Assembly (NCBI GenBank): GCA_013400155.1
Contig: VXBM01000876.1
Coordinates: forward strand, 55,356-119,355
Length of the DNA: 64,000 bases
Source of the DNA: Helopsaltes ochotensis
Lineage: Eukaryota; Chordata; Aves; Passeriformes; Locustellidae
Reading direction: 5' to 3'
Shown: positions 1-15,609 of the stretch, in pieces
Position numbering within the stretch: the first letter of the stretch is position 1
Layout: every line of letters begins with the position of its first letter
Translations under genes and position numbers: made by a program
Notes under the pieces: model-generated
What the model was told of the DNA's origin: nothing
The model's database searches: none
Seen by the model: the letters and a program-made list of their open reading frames with translations, nothing else

Positions 1-796
1 ACACTGCTGATGTCGACCATCTGAATTTCACATTTACTATAAAAAAAGCTTGATCTCTTTCTTTGAAAGCTTAACACCTTTAGATTGGTTGGAACTTCAA
101 TTACTTTATTATTATTTTTTTAAAAGGATCCTAAACAATACATTCATATTTCATGCTGACACCATGGAATATTAACAATAAAAGCTCAGTCACACTTCTG
201 ATCAGTCAACCACCTTTCTTCAACTGCTTTCCAGGCAGTGCTGCTACTGCCTGCCAGTACAGCAGCATGCACATCACATACCTGGGAACTACTGAGTGAA
301 AAGAGTTTCAGTCTCTGCCAAACCAATAGAAAAGTCTAATTTTGACTGAATTACATCATTGTCCAAAATAGCATTATTGAACTATTCTTTGTTCACCATG
401 CCTTGGATATTAATAAAGGCATCCAGGAATGCTAGGAGCCTTGGAGAGCTAGTGGTGGAATTTTTAAATATTAGTCTGCATCAGCACATTAATTAAGCAA
501 CTTAACTAAAAAGTTTGACTTTTTTGCTTTTGTGCTATCCAAATGTTTCCACTTATTCAGGATGGAGATAATCTATTTGCAGAAGTATGGTGCAATGTTT
601 ATTGAAAAAAATGTTGTGTAAGCTTAAGTTCATCAAATACTTGATCACAAACAACAAAAATTACCAACTGCAATCACAGATCCTTGTGCCCCTAGTTTTA
701 TGAAGTACAGTTCATTATGAGTGGCTTCATGAAGCCAAAAATATCAGTGGAGTTGCAAATTGAAGGCAAATCACAGTAAAAGTACCAGGAATAGGA
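1..796. other. AT-rich sequence, nothing recognised
   Basis: No open frame, splice-bounded exon, RNA gene or repeat family is recognised here. The sequence is AT-rich and looks intronic or intergenic. Confidence 0.5.
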
Positions 797-870
797 ACCA
801 TAGAACGTGCTGAGTTGGAAGGAACCCATCAGGATCGCTGAGTCGAGCTCCTGGTCCTCACAGGACATAT
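797..870 (-). repeat. CR1 LINE 3' tail fragment
   Basis: Read on the plus strand, the piece begins with a 'catagaa' motif, then 'gagttggaaggaacc', then 'gagctcctggtcct...caggaca'. This order matches the reverse complement of the avian CR1 3' end. Only about 70 bp remain, so it is a severely 5'-truncated and diverged copy. CR1 is the main LINE of bird genomes and normally leaves such short 3' fragments. Family membership comes from remembered consensus, not a search. Confidence 0.75.
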
Positions 871-1424
871 TTGACAACTGACAGAATAACACAAGTATTT
901 CCTGTGCTAATAGAGGAATTCTGAATGTGCTGTGTGAGCTTCAGTAGGGATAAGACGGCAGCTGAGCCAGTGAGATTTTACTCTGCATTATCAGAATGAA
1001 CTATGCCTCTCTGCAGGTGACTTGGAAGAGTTTTTGTTCCTCAGTTTCTCCACCCGCAGTCTACACAAAGCTAACCAGGTTACTTCTCAGACACATGCCT
1101 AATGCCTAAACATTAATATGTCTGTTACTGCTGGTATTGTTGTACTATGACCTCTGGAACGACTGAAATGTGCTGAATAAAATGAGCAAATTGTGACTCG
1201 TGATTTGATAAAACTCCTACTTTTTGCTCTTCATGTTCAGATCAATAGTGAAAATATTATCTTCAAGATTAACTTTGTGATATTTATTTACTCTGTGTTT
1301 TCTTACTCAAAATAAGAAATTTAAGATTTCTTTTTGCTTCAGTCACAGAAGATTACACTATCAAGTTTAAAAGAAACAAGGTATAAGGTAGCTATATTAA
1401 TGTAAAATACACCACAGTATCAGA
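871..1424. other. unique AT-rich sequence
   Basis: Nothing recognised between the two CR1 copies. It may simply be host DNA separating two insertions. Confidence 0.4.
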
Positions 1425-2255
1425 GAAACATAGAATATTCTGAGCTGGAAGGGAACTACCAGAATCTTCCATGTCGAACTCCTGGCCCCAAAAATCACAC
1501 CATGAGCCTGAGAGCAATGCTTCTTAAAAGCTTCTTGCCCTCTGTCAGGCTTGGTGCTGTGACCACTGCCCTGGGGACTCTGTTCCAGGGCCCAAAAGAA
1601 CCTTTTCCTGATATCCAACCTAAACCTCCCCTGACAAAACTTCAGGCCACCTCTGATAAGATTCCCTCTCCAGACACTTCAATATCCTCCTGGCCCTGCT
1701 TTGGACCCTCTCCGATGGTTTCGTGTCTTTTTTACCCCGTGGCACCAAAGCAGCCCCCGGCCCTGGAGGTGAGGCCGCCCCAGCTCAGAGCACAGGGGAC
1801 AGTCCCCTCCCTTGCCCGGCCGTGCTGGGCCTGATGCCCCCAGGACAGGGCTGTCCCTCCTGGCTGCCAGGGCACTGCCGGCTCCCATCCAGCTTTCCGT
1901 GGGCCAGGACCCCCAGGGCCTTTGCCCGGCGCTGCTCTCCAGCCTCTCATTGCCCAGCCTGTCCCTACAGCCAGGGGTGCCCCATCCCTGGTGCAGAACC
2001 TGGCCCTTCACTTGTTGAACTTTCTACAAGTGATGATTGCCCATCTCTCTAATTTATCAAGGTCTCTCTGCCTTTGAGGGAGTCAGCAGCTCCTCTCTAT
2101 TTAGTAGCATTGCCAGCTTTCTCAATATTCCTTCAAGACAGTGTCCAAGCCACTGATGAAGATGCTGAAGAGAGCAAGCCCTGAAATGGAGCCCAGCAGA
2201 ACCCCAGTAGTGACTAGCAGGGTTTACTTCTGCCTCCAGTCATCTCAATGATCAA
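1425..2255 (-). mobile_element. CR1 LINE, 5'-truncated, RT C-terminal half to 3' end
   Basis: On the minus strand the sequence runs from the late reverse transcriptase (RT) domain to the CR1 3' end. Around 2145-2215 the minus strand translates to a decayed GVPQGS...LFNIFIN-type block, read here as GVLLGS then LFSIFIS. The region 1930-2090 carries the typical CR1 segment 'gctctccagcctctcattgc'. The left part, 1425-1560, holds the 3' end, with 'gagctggaagggaact' and 'tcaggcttggtgctgtgacc'. No long intact frame survives, so it is a dead copy. The 5' end is missing, as usual for CR1 copied by target-primed reverse transcription. The interval 1750-1950 is GC-rich compared with the surroundings, which is a property of the element and not a CpG-island promoter. 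Confidence 0.85.
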
Positions 2256-5200
2256 AATCAAACTGCTTAAATACTAGGGAAGAACGGGCAAAACCAGTAG
2301 GCAAAAGAAAAAAAAAATCAAGCTAAGATAAAATTAAAACCTGTGAAATTTATGTGGTTCTGATTTAGCTGGCATGTCTGTATAGATTAACAAGTCTACG
2401 TCAGTAATATACAATAAGACAAAGTCAACCTTTATCAGGATCAGAGCCAAAATTACACAAATTACAAACATATTTTTCTCTTACAGTACACTGAGAAATT
2501 TAGATTTTTCATACTAGGAGACTATTATCTGGATTGTGCTGCCATTTACCAGATGATGAGCCTGCACGTAAATATCAAATTGGTTAAAAACTAGCTACAG
2601 GAAACTTAAGAATCACCAGAGTTAAGCAGCCACAAGTCCTGAAAACTCAAAGATATTTTTTTGCATTTATGTCAGAGATACAAGCGTTATATTATCTATT
2701 GCACAAGAGTATTTTTTTAATATGAAAGATTCCATATTTTATATAAAGTCTGCATAAAGCAAATCCAAATCCACTGTATTAAAAGGTTACTATGCAGTGA
2801 ACAGCTTCTTCTTCATCAATTGTAAATATCTAATTTATTATCCTAAGACCTAGAAAGTAGATTTGTCTAACTCATATTTCTAAAACGGACTTTCAGAAAA
2901 CCATTTTAAAGATAACTTCGTTACCTTAATATCCTACAATGGTCACAATTTTAGTGAAAGAAAGAAGATTAAAGAAGGATTTCGTGCCCATTCTCTGTAT
3001 AGCCAAATCCCTAAACTAATGATTAGAGTTGCAAGAGCTGCAGTCCATTAGCTAAACACCATAATAAGGGGCTACCATCTTGATTATATAATATCCTTTG
3101 AATGGCTGATTACAGAAGTTTAGCATTTTAAATTGATGAACACTCACTCACTGTTTGCTAACTTTTAAGGTACTATTTTTAAAAACTGTAAAATGCCATG
3201 AGTTTCTAGAACCTTTCTCTAATTCAAAAGTCAATATTGGGACTTAAGTTTCTGCTGGAATAGGAACAGGTTTTGAAAAATGAATACCTTTAAGAGTTTC
3301 CAGAATATCATTAAAGTACTGTTGGCGTCAGAAGACAGAAATGAAGTTCATTTGAAAACCTCTTTGTGGATTATTAACATTACCTTGAAACAAAAGAAAA
3401 ATGTCACGAGACACTGGGATGGTCACTGCCCCGCTGTAGAGAAATGTGTCCCTTCACTCCACAGAGATCTAAAGTGATTGCTGCTTTGCTGTAGAAGAAA
3501 CTATAATGAGGTTTCTGAAGTCCTTGTTCATTCATTATTTAGCCAATTTTTTTTCCAAACTTCATTAGGACATGCAGAAGCACCATGCAATCCATTCCTT
3601 CAGATCCATCAGGACAAGCTACTTTAAAGAGTAACCACACATGTGGCAGTATTACCAAAAGGCAAAGGGGACACTGTTCTCACATCTTAGTGTGCCACTA
3701 CCATCAAACCACTGGGATAATTCTGTAAATTTGTTTATTCTGGTGTTTATCATGGCTGGTTAGTAATTTTATAAAATAACTTTGTATTCATATTGCTGTA
3801 ATTCAGTTGCTTAGAATCACCAAGAACATTTTTACAAAACAAACACACAGAGACAAGATCTGATTCTTTCTGTCATATTGGTTCCTGTTGTTATCCTTTC
3901 TTTAAGGTGGGGCGTTTGATGTTAGATAAATAGGAAAACCTCTACCGAAAGTAATTAGAATAGTAGGATGGGATAGAAAGGAATAAATTATTTCAAGCAA
4001 AATACAACAGACAGATGTGTAAACAACTGATGCATTTCCCTAGATATTTTCTCAAATTAAAAAAAAAAATAAATAAAATAGCTATTTTTTTCAAACTTTT
4101 TTCAAGTCTTATTTTTTCCACAGACATTATGAGCTATGTAATACAATGTTTCAGCTATTCATACTGTAGTTATATGAGACAGTAATTTAAAGACAACCAA
4201 ATAAAGCTGATGCTTTTGTTCTCCTTTCTATGGGCTCAGCTGTGGGTTAGGCCAGCAATGACAAGTTCTTGGCAGTGCAAGACATGGCTAAAATATTTTT
4301 GAACCCAGATAGTACAATTTTTTTAAAAGCAATACACTGTGATCGTCAGATTTACAGGTGATGAAAAGGCTTTTCCTTGTGGATGCAAACACTGGTGATA
4401 AGAGGATGAAGAGGGAAGATTTAGGGCATAAAAAATAAATCTCTTTGCTTCCTCTTGCAGAAATTAATAACAATAATAACTTTCCCAAATTAAAAATCGA
4501 ATTTGAAATAATATATGCAGGCTTTTCTACAGTATCACTTTCTTCTGTCTCATAGAACACCCTAACACAGCTCTTCATTTTCAATCTAATGTAGCAGCTA
4601 GGAATGCAGATACATGGTTTATTGTTTTTAATTAAAACACAAAGCATATTGTACAACATGTGCTTGTAATTTATTAACTTAAGAAGTCATATGTTCCAAA
4701 TATATGACTGAAATCTGTAGAAAATTAATCATATGGATGAGTCACATGTAACTAAGAATTGGTAACCAAAAACTGGGACCAAAACTTTTTCTGGTTTACT
4801 ACTTGAAAGACGTGAAGAGTTTCTGGCAATTATATCACACCATTTTTATCTCAGTTACATCAACAGGATCAAATCTCTGCCTCATTTCACCTTAAAAGAA
4901 CATGAAATAAAAACTGAACAGCAGAAAGTACAGTTTTGGTTGAAGAGTATTTCTGCAGAGATTTCCAAAACAGTTACAAGAATGTAGCTAAAACTTCGGT
5001 ATTCAAACCATTATGGAATGAGACTTATCTGCTTCTTGGGTCTAATTTTTTTTTCTATGCATTTCTCATGGAAAAACACAGATGGTTGATTTTTTTTTCC
5101 TGTTAAATCACATTTCTTGTCCTCAAACAATGAGATCCACAGGATTTTGCATGGATAGAGGTTAGAATTATAGGTTATTATTTTCACTATGCAAACAATG

Positions 5201-8067
5201 CAATAATGCTGCATAAAAAAAAAGAGCATATAATCTGGGTAGAACCTAAATCACAAGTGTTACTTGTGACTTTAAAATAGCAAATACTGAGCACAAGATT
5301 GAAAAGGACTACAAAAATCAGCCAAAGTTATGGATGCATGCAAACTCCCCTGAGATTCTAACCTGGTAATACTAGGATGGTACAGCAGTGTAACATTCTG
5401 CAACATCTGATAAACTTAAAAGGATGTAAATTTAGATGAAGCAACAAAAATCCTGTAGTGATATTCAACCAAAAATATTATTTGGGGAAAAAATATGGAA
5501 ATTCCTTTTTTTAAGCTATTTAAATTTGGCAGTGAGCTGGAGAATAAGTTGAAAGACAACCCCTTGCACTGAGAAGTGATTGAGGAAGGATACATTGATA
5601 GGATGACAGATCAGTTTGTTTTTAATATCTGGGATTTCTAAAGCATAGTCAATAATATCCTGCAAGAATATGCCACTAATGCTTTGCAGAACATATATTA
5701 AGTGTCAGGAGACAATTCATATGTTGCACTATGTAAACTTCATTTTTTTTTTCTTTTTCTTTTTTTTTTTCCAATGGCCAACTGAATTTTATGAACAGCT
5801 GATGAAATCTGCAGTCAACTCCCAAGTCCTGGTTTCTACTCTGCCTTATGATTTTTCAGTGCTTGAATAGGTTTTACTAATATCCACTTCAGAAGCTTTT
5901 CAACTCTACTTCTCCCAACCAATAAATACATTTCAAGGATTTTTATGGGTCTCGTAACATTTCAAAACAAGCCAGTAACGTGCATATTTACATTGCTTAA
6001 CAAATAAATTTCCGATGTTTTACATCTTTCTGGTGCAAGGCAGGGCACCACAAAGGTTAAAAATCCACAAACCATGACCCTTATTAATGTTGCTGCTGGC
6101 AGTAGGAACGGAACACACAGAGTTGATAATTTTTTTCACTGCTTCAGGACTTATAGAAATGAGTGGAGATTCACGATGATTTGTTAGATCAAGATCAGAG
6201 CCATTTAGCTGTAAAATCTCTCATTGGGTTTATACACCACTCTGAACACAACCATCCCCCCTTGATTTAAAAGCATACTGAAGGCATTTCAGGGAAGAAC
6301 AGCCCCCTGTGCTATGGAAACAGTATTCCATGCTGCCATAGGTAAAAGGAGAGGCTTCAGTGCTAAAAAAACCAGTTTCGACCCCAGCAGAGAGGAGCAA
6401 TCAGCACAGGTATTCACAGCAAACACAAGGTGAGCATAAAAGTCATGATACTGATATCATAACAAATAAACAAGGAAGCCAGGAAGGCATCATAGCAGGA
6501 TGGTCCTTGGCTGCCTATTAAAGCGTCATTAGGAAATATGATGGTTGCCTTGAGCACATTACAAAGACTGTCATTCTTGCCCATTTGTATGGTTTGGATT
6601 AGCTCCTCGAACACAAATATCATGAAAGATTTCTTAATGGTGTGGTTCACTTGGCATTATTGATCATAAATTATCAGAGCTCCGTCACATTTCGAGAGGC
6701 ATTTTCATTTACATTTGCTTTACAAATGCACAGAAATACAAGTCCAGACATCGTTTTCAGTGAATTCTAATGGATGTCCTTATATAGTACGTGTAGTATT
6801 CTCTCCTGGAAAGCCAAAGCAAAGCCAGTGCTACTGGATAAGCAGTACTCTCCAAGAGCATAGCAGCAAAAATAATATCTTGACAACTTGTAACACTTAG
6901 GAGATACCTCATATCAAACACTGGATCAGTTCCCTACTAGGAAAGGCTAAAGAAAAAAAACTACTTTATGAGATAAATCAAATGGTAAATTTATCCCATA
7001 TCTGACATCCTATTTCAGATATATATGCTGAAAACCACTGATGAAATTAGTGGTTTATTGAAACATACACACTTATACACGAAACTGAAAGTTTCATCTA
7101 CCTCTTAGTTCTGTAAAACAACTCTAAATAACAGCTTCATAAACAGGTAAGTACTGACACATATTTTTGATATTAATATTCACTTCCATGCCAAAATCAC
7201 TCTCAGAAAAACTCCTAAAGCCTTTTCATATGTCAGTGACCTAAATCATGAAATCTATCTAGTACATATTTAGTAATATACATTTATATAGAAATATTCC
7301 TTTATAAATTCAGCTCATAGTCACAGGCACTGCAACTTTATCACAAGTCTCACACTATTCAGCTTTTTATTTCTCAAAAATTTGTGATACTGGAGTTCTG
7401 AATATACATAATTTCAATTTTCATAAAAAGCACAGATATGAGTTTCATAAGCAAGAAGTATTAAATCTGACATTAAAATGCAAAGATCGTATTTTCTTAC
7501 TAACCGAATTTCATGCTCCCTTATTGACAAGGCAACAATCATTTATCATTTTAACATTCATGGAGAGAATGTGGTAACATAGCCAAGAAACAGAACAGTA
7601 CCTTATCACTAGTTTAAAAAAAAATTTAAAAAAATCAAAACAACAAACCCAAACCACATGTTTTTAATGGAGATACATCTCTTGAACACTCAATTCTCAA
7701 GAGTGTAATTTCCTGCATTTTGGAATCTTACTACTGTAGGCACTGACGTAGGATGTAGCCAAACAGAGATTCTGATCAGATTTGAAACTTCCTGAACTTG
7801 ACTTACACTGTTATCTCCTTTTGATTTCCTACAGCTGGTCTGAAGAGGAGTAAAGAGCTGATTAGTTTGGAGACTGAAACATTTTCAGCAGGTGGAAGTA
7901 GAGAGCAGAAAAAAACCCTATGCTTCCTTGTACACAAAGCAGGCAATTTTGGGAGTGATCTTTTTTTGAAAAGCTATATCAGCTCTTGATAAAACCATGG
8001 ACAAAATCTAAAGAATAATTCACCATAGTTTTAATAACTTATCTAAACTCTGTGAAAGACGTAGGAA
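2256..8067. other. long AT-rich unique stretch
   Basis: About 5.8 kb without a recognised repeat or gene. Open frames are short and have no recognisable domain; the longest is 123 codons on the minus strand at 4288-4659. A T-rich run at 5744-5771 precedes a short frame ending at 5870, but there is no convincing acceptor. The texture fits intron or intergenic DNA. Confidence 0.5.
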
Positions 8068-8091
8068 TTTTTTTTTTTTTTTTTTTTTTTT
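8068..8091. repeat. poly(T) run, 24 nt
   Basis: An uninterrupted T24 run. It could be the reversed tail of an old retroposed sequence or a simple homopolymer; no retroposed body is recognised next to it. Confidence 0.9.
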
Positions 8092-8141
8092 AATCTGGTC
8101 TCTATCTCCACTTGAGTGAATCAATTTAGGATATTAAAACT

Positions 8142-8193
8142 TAAAAAAAACCCCAAACAAACAAACAAAAAAAACCACAAGAAAAAAAGAAAG
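8142..8193 (+). repeat. A/C-only low-complexity tract
   Basis: The tract consists of A runs broken by CCCC and by AAAC units, with a little G at the end. It is one of at least eight similar A/C tracts in the window. Confidence 0.85.
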
Positions 8194-9163
8194 TCATGTC
8201 TATACTTTGTTTCCTTAGTGAATAAAAGCAAACTAGCAGTGAACCAGTTAATCTAAGCACTTCTGCCCACAAAAATGGTATGCCAATAAAAGCAATCTGG
8301 AACACAGGGACTTTTGCAGCCTTATGGTACTGGTGCCTAGAGAGGTGAGGAAAGTTAATTCACCCCTCTACCTTAAAAGCATCACAGTGATGTCATCACA
8401 AGCTTTTTCTTGTAAAACACAGCCATGTCATAAACTAATTCTCCTCAGCCCCACAAGTCTGCATTCAGATATCTCTGATATCCAGCATGACCCCAGAGGT
8501 TATAAAACCAAATGAAGAACACAGTGAGGCCCTCTTTCATTCAGTAAGAAATAAATGTCCTTTTTATGCATAACTGAATATCCCTAGTTCAAGCTTGTCT
8601 TTTTTTCTTTTTAGTCAAGTTATATATATCAAAGCAAAGCTCCTATCATACAAGACAGGCTGAAGTTACAAACGTTATAAACATGAGACATACTTTTCGA
8701 GATAGAGCGGAGGAAACAAGTCTCTTTTACTCTCCAGACTTTTTGAAAATTGGAAGCATTTGTATGGAGGCAGGTCTGCACAGCCGATCAGAACCCAGAA
8801 TGAATTCCTTTGCTGGGTATTTCCTGCCGCACTAGAGGAGAATCCCTACTGTGGAGGCAGTGTGCATTGCAAGGCTGGCACGGCAGCCATGCAGCGCAGA
8901 GCTCCTGTCGAGCTGGAAGTGACACTGTGCGCCTCTGCCCTCAGGGCAAGTCAAGAGCAGCGCAGCTTTCATCTCTGCTAGCAGACAATTCTGCCTCCAG
9001 GGCAGGCTTCTATCTTTACAGCAGGTATTTTTTCATGTCAGCCCCACAGCTGAGCATCCAAAGCCCAGCAAAACCTACAGCCTAGAGTGACACAGCTCTG
9101 GCTGCAGCAACAAACCCAGTCCATGCTGTGCCTCCAGGTAGGAGTTCTGACCATGCTTTTACT
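8194..9163. other. unique sequence, GC-richer towards the right
   Basis: From about 8760 to 9160 the base composition rises in GC compared with the flanks. This part may belong to the retroviral insertion that follows, or be unrelated host sequence. No domain is recognised in the short frames. Confidence 0.35.
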
Positions 9164-9545
9164 TGTTGCAGTGGTTTAACTCCTTTTTCCATCTCAGTTC
9201 CGTATGTAGAGCTTTGGCTGCATTGTTTTTATGCTGATGGCCCCTCCTGGCAGATACAATGTGCCCCCTTGGAGCAGGCTGACACACTGTGAGGGGCCAG
9301 TTCATCTTTGTTACGCCTCAGCAATGCTCGTCAGAGGCACATGCGGGACGGGTCACACGTGTGCCACAGGCAGGAGACAACTAAAAGAAGCCCTGTCTCT
9401 GGGAGAACTTTGGTTGCCAACACTTCCCATGGGACAGGCAGCAGGAGACTGAACTGCCCAGCGAGGCTTCTGCAGTCAGATGGCAGAAGGTTGGACTGGG
9501 CCAAAGGTCTCCTGCCAGCAGGCAGGCTTTGGGAGAGGCCAGAGG

Positions 9546-9554
9546 CATAAAAAG
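9546..9554 (+). promoter_or_regulatory. TATA-like box of the probable LTR
   Basis: CATAAAAAG lies about 525 bp before an AATAAA signal inside the same GC-rich block. That spacing is long for an R region but possible in a large LTR. Confidence 0.4.
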
Positions 9555-10070
9555 CAACTGCAGCACTCAGGATGCTTGTGGAGCTTATGGCTCTTATCTC
9601 TTTGGAGACTTGCTTTCTCGAAACTTGCTTTTGAATCAGGGCTTTTTGAGTCTTATGCCTTTTGCCCAGCTTGCCTTTTGGCTCTCCTGCCCTCGCTGGC
9701 TCTTGCTCGCCCTGGTGCCTGCCCTGCCCCCCTGTGTCCCTGATCAATGCCCCGCCTGCTTCATCTTTGTGTCCCTGCCTCAGCCCCCTGCTTCCAACCC
9801 TGACGCCACAATCCTCGCCGTGACCCTGTCCAGAATTCAGGAGCTCCTGCCGGAGCACCTCTCACCTCATGTCCATGCACAGCCTGCCTCAGGACATTGA
9901 TGGCGCTCCCCAACCTCTGCTGGTAATGCCCTTTTTTCCCTCTGTCTCCCCTCTTTCCTTCTCTCCCTCCCCCACATCCCCTTCCCATTTTTCTTCCTCT
10001 TGCTCCTTTTTCTAGTTCTCTTTAATAAGATAAATCCTTTTTATTTGTTTTTTTCTTTTTCTTCATTACC

Positions 10071-10076
10071 AATAAA
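10071..10076 (+). promoter_or_regulatory. AATAAA polyadenylation signal of the probable LTR
   Basis: AATAAA is followed by a T-rich stretch and then by the proposed LTR end about 85 bp later, as expected for a retroviral R-U5 region. Confidence 0.45.
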
Positions 10077-10163
10077 CTGTTCTCAGATACCACGTTTGTC
10101 TCATTTGGTCTGATTTCCTTCCTGGCCATCTATGTTCACCAGAACTCCTGGCATTTCCCCACA

Positions 10164-12393
10164 GTGGAACATGACACTCCATAGTGGGTGTTGAACAGAG
10201 AGGGCTAAAAGTCAAAGGGTGATCAGCTAGGGGTAATAGTCTGAACAATGGCTCCCACTCAGCATTTGCTGGGCCTGCGAGGGGAGGCAAGGCCACTGCC
10301 TGCAACAGCAAGATGAAAATCATGCACACATGCCTTTGGGAAGATCCCACATAGTGCCCAGAGCCAGTGCCAACAAAAAAATGCACACCTACTCTTCAAC
10401 CAACTCTTCATAGTTGTAGAGTTGTTTTTTTTTTTTTCCTACAAATCAGGCTTGGGAGCCCCACGGGCAGCCTGGAGGTGCTGCAAGCCCCACAGCAGAG
10501 CTGTCTGCATGGCCTTCTCCTGGGACACCCTCACCCAGCTGTGTTTGCAGCCCCAGCATCTTCGCTCCTTGCAGAAGTTGGAATCCCAGTTTGGAGACAC
10601 ACTTGGCATGCCCACTGTCTGCAGGGCAGATACTGCTCTGGAAATATGTGTTTTTCACGTCACAAGAATTCCCACTCCGGATCACTAACACTGTAATTTC
10701 TCCTTTTCAAGGCAAAGCTCTCACTGACAAGCAATTTGCACTCCAGGTACACTACAGCAGCGGAAGAGAAATTTGGAGTCAGTGTTGCGTTGCTTCCCTA
10801 GAAACAGTGAGACTCATCTGTGAGAACTAGGGAAACTAATCCATAAAAAATCCATAAGACTCATCATATAAACTTATCCTAACTGGAGGGAAGGACTTTA
10901 ACGAGGACCAGTTTCTTTCTGCCAGAAACATCATTTTTAAAACAAGCATCACAACAGACAGTGCTGGTTCTACAGCTTATGTGGAACCCTTCCCAGACCT
11001 CATATTGACTTAGTTAAAACTTCATATTTTCCAAGCATGGCCTAAATGAAATATAATCCATTCATTGCCAAAACATGATATTTTTTCTTCTCTAAACCTG
11101 GGAAAATTCTTCCATCTTTATTCAATATAAGCAAAGTTTTGCATTGCATTGATTAAACCACACCATATGAGGAAATTGCATATGTAACAGCATCTATTTG
11201 CCTATAAAAAATATTTCTATAAATACACATATTTGTAACAAACCTTTGCCTGCATTTAAAGTAAAAACTGGTAGCATCCCGGAGGTAAGGACATTACCTG
11301 AAATAGTTCAAGCTATGGTTACTTGTGACTGGTTTGGAGTGTTACAAGTGTTAGAACTGTTAAGGTTTTGCTGCATGATCTGCTGTTTCAAAGCCATAAG
11401 GACATGATCTAACTCAATTATAACCCACAGCTGACCTGTGAAGCTGTATTAGCTGAACTTACAGAAGAACCACCAGTACCACAAAGTAACTCAGTACACA
11501 CGAGTCTGATTTTCATGGTTCATGTGTCATGTTTCACAGGTCATGGAGAGAACTCTAAAAGGAGATTTTGACAGGCTAAGTACAGCATGTAAGATTAATA
11601 GACCAAACAGAAACAAAATAATGCTTTTCTGCTTGCAAGTACAACAGAGAAGTCCATTCTTCTAGAAAATCTTTATACTACACCAGAGCATATCCTTCTC
11701 AATGGAAACAAACACTTTTCCTCCCAAATGTACTGCTTTCCTCAAAGCACATAAAGTGCCAGTTACATTACCGTTGCATTGTTCGCAAAGATTTTACAAG
11801 ACAATATATGTCAGTTTGTAATTTACAAAGAAATTGAAATGACTTTTAAGCACTTTGTGTAAACAAGACAAAAACTATCAAATGCCCCTCTCCCAAAGAA
11901 ATCCTTCAATTTCTTTTTCTCCCATCCTATTCCTCATACCATCCTGGAAAGCAATGAAAGATGGAAAAAGAAGGAGCTAGAGTATGGGTAATTCTGAATA
12001 TTTTACAGTGTTGTTAATTAAATGTGTTTTATTGCATAGTTCCCAGCAATCCAATGATGCACTCACGCTGCTGTATATACATATAGAAGCAGACATGTGG
12101 TGTAAACATTAAAAGGTGGTAATAATATTTACAAGAAAAGCTAATGAGCATTGGATCTTTTGAAGACACTCCAAGACAATACAAAATGGAATGTGACCCT
12201 GCTGACTAGTGATTTCAGCTGTAGCTACTGAACAAACAGCTTGAAATTACTGATTGCCAAGTCTTTGCTTTATATTCATTGTATGTTTATACACATATGA
12301 ACATTTCTATATTATACAAGCATTTGTATTTTTTTTTTTCCTGTCATTGATATACTTTCCCCTATGAATCTACTAGGAAGAGTTTTCATTCAT
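10164..12393. other. possible ERV flank, then unique sequence
   Basis: The first 600 bp remain moderately GC-rich and may be retroviral leader or a neighbouring old insertion, but no gag or pol motif is readable. From about 10800 the sequence is ordinary AT-rich DNA with nothing recognised. Confidence 0.35.
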
Positions 12394-12452
12394 AGGTTGG
12401 AGTTGATGATCTCAAAGGTCTTTTCCAGTCTAGGTAATTCTGTGATTCCGTG
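12394..12452 (+). repeat. CR1 LINE 3' tail, plus orientation
   Basis: The sequence GGTTGGAGTTGATGATCT followed by CAAAGGTCTTTTCCAG and then by ATTCTGTGATTC is the canonical CR1 3' end. Only about 60 bp remain. The terminal octamer-like repeat shows the copy is on the plus strand, unlike most CR1 copies in this window. Confidence 0.9.
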
Positions 12453-15581
<3,129 letters not shown>

Positions 15582-15609
15582 AGAAAAAATACAACACACA
15601 ACATGGCGA

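Larger units (their letters stand above)
9164..10163 (+). mobile_element. probable endogenous retrovirus LTR, about 1 kb
   Basis: The proposed start is TGTTGCAGTGGTTTAA, which resembles the TG...GGTTTAA start of songbird ERV LTRs. Internal signals are in the right order: a TATA-like CATAAAAAG at 9546-9554, a pyrimidine-rich downstream part, an AATAAA at 10071-10076, and a proposed end at CCCCACA. The tract is clearly richer in GC than its flanks. The ends are not proven because I found no matching target-site duplication, and the block could extend beyond 10163. The longest open frame, 175 codons antisense, is probably meaningless. Confidence 0.5.

Noticed and set aside
1750..1990. GC-rich patch considered as a CpG island
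   Set aside because: It aligns with internal CR1 sequence, so its composition comes from the element.
9331..9858. 175-codon open frame on the minus strand, the longest in the window
   Set aside because: It lies antisense inside the GC-rich probable LTR, has no recognisable domain, and is explained by base composition.
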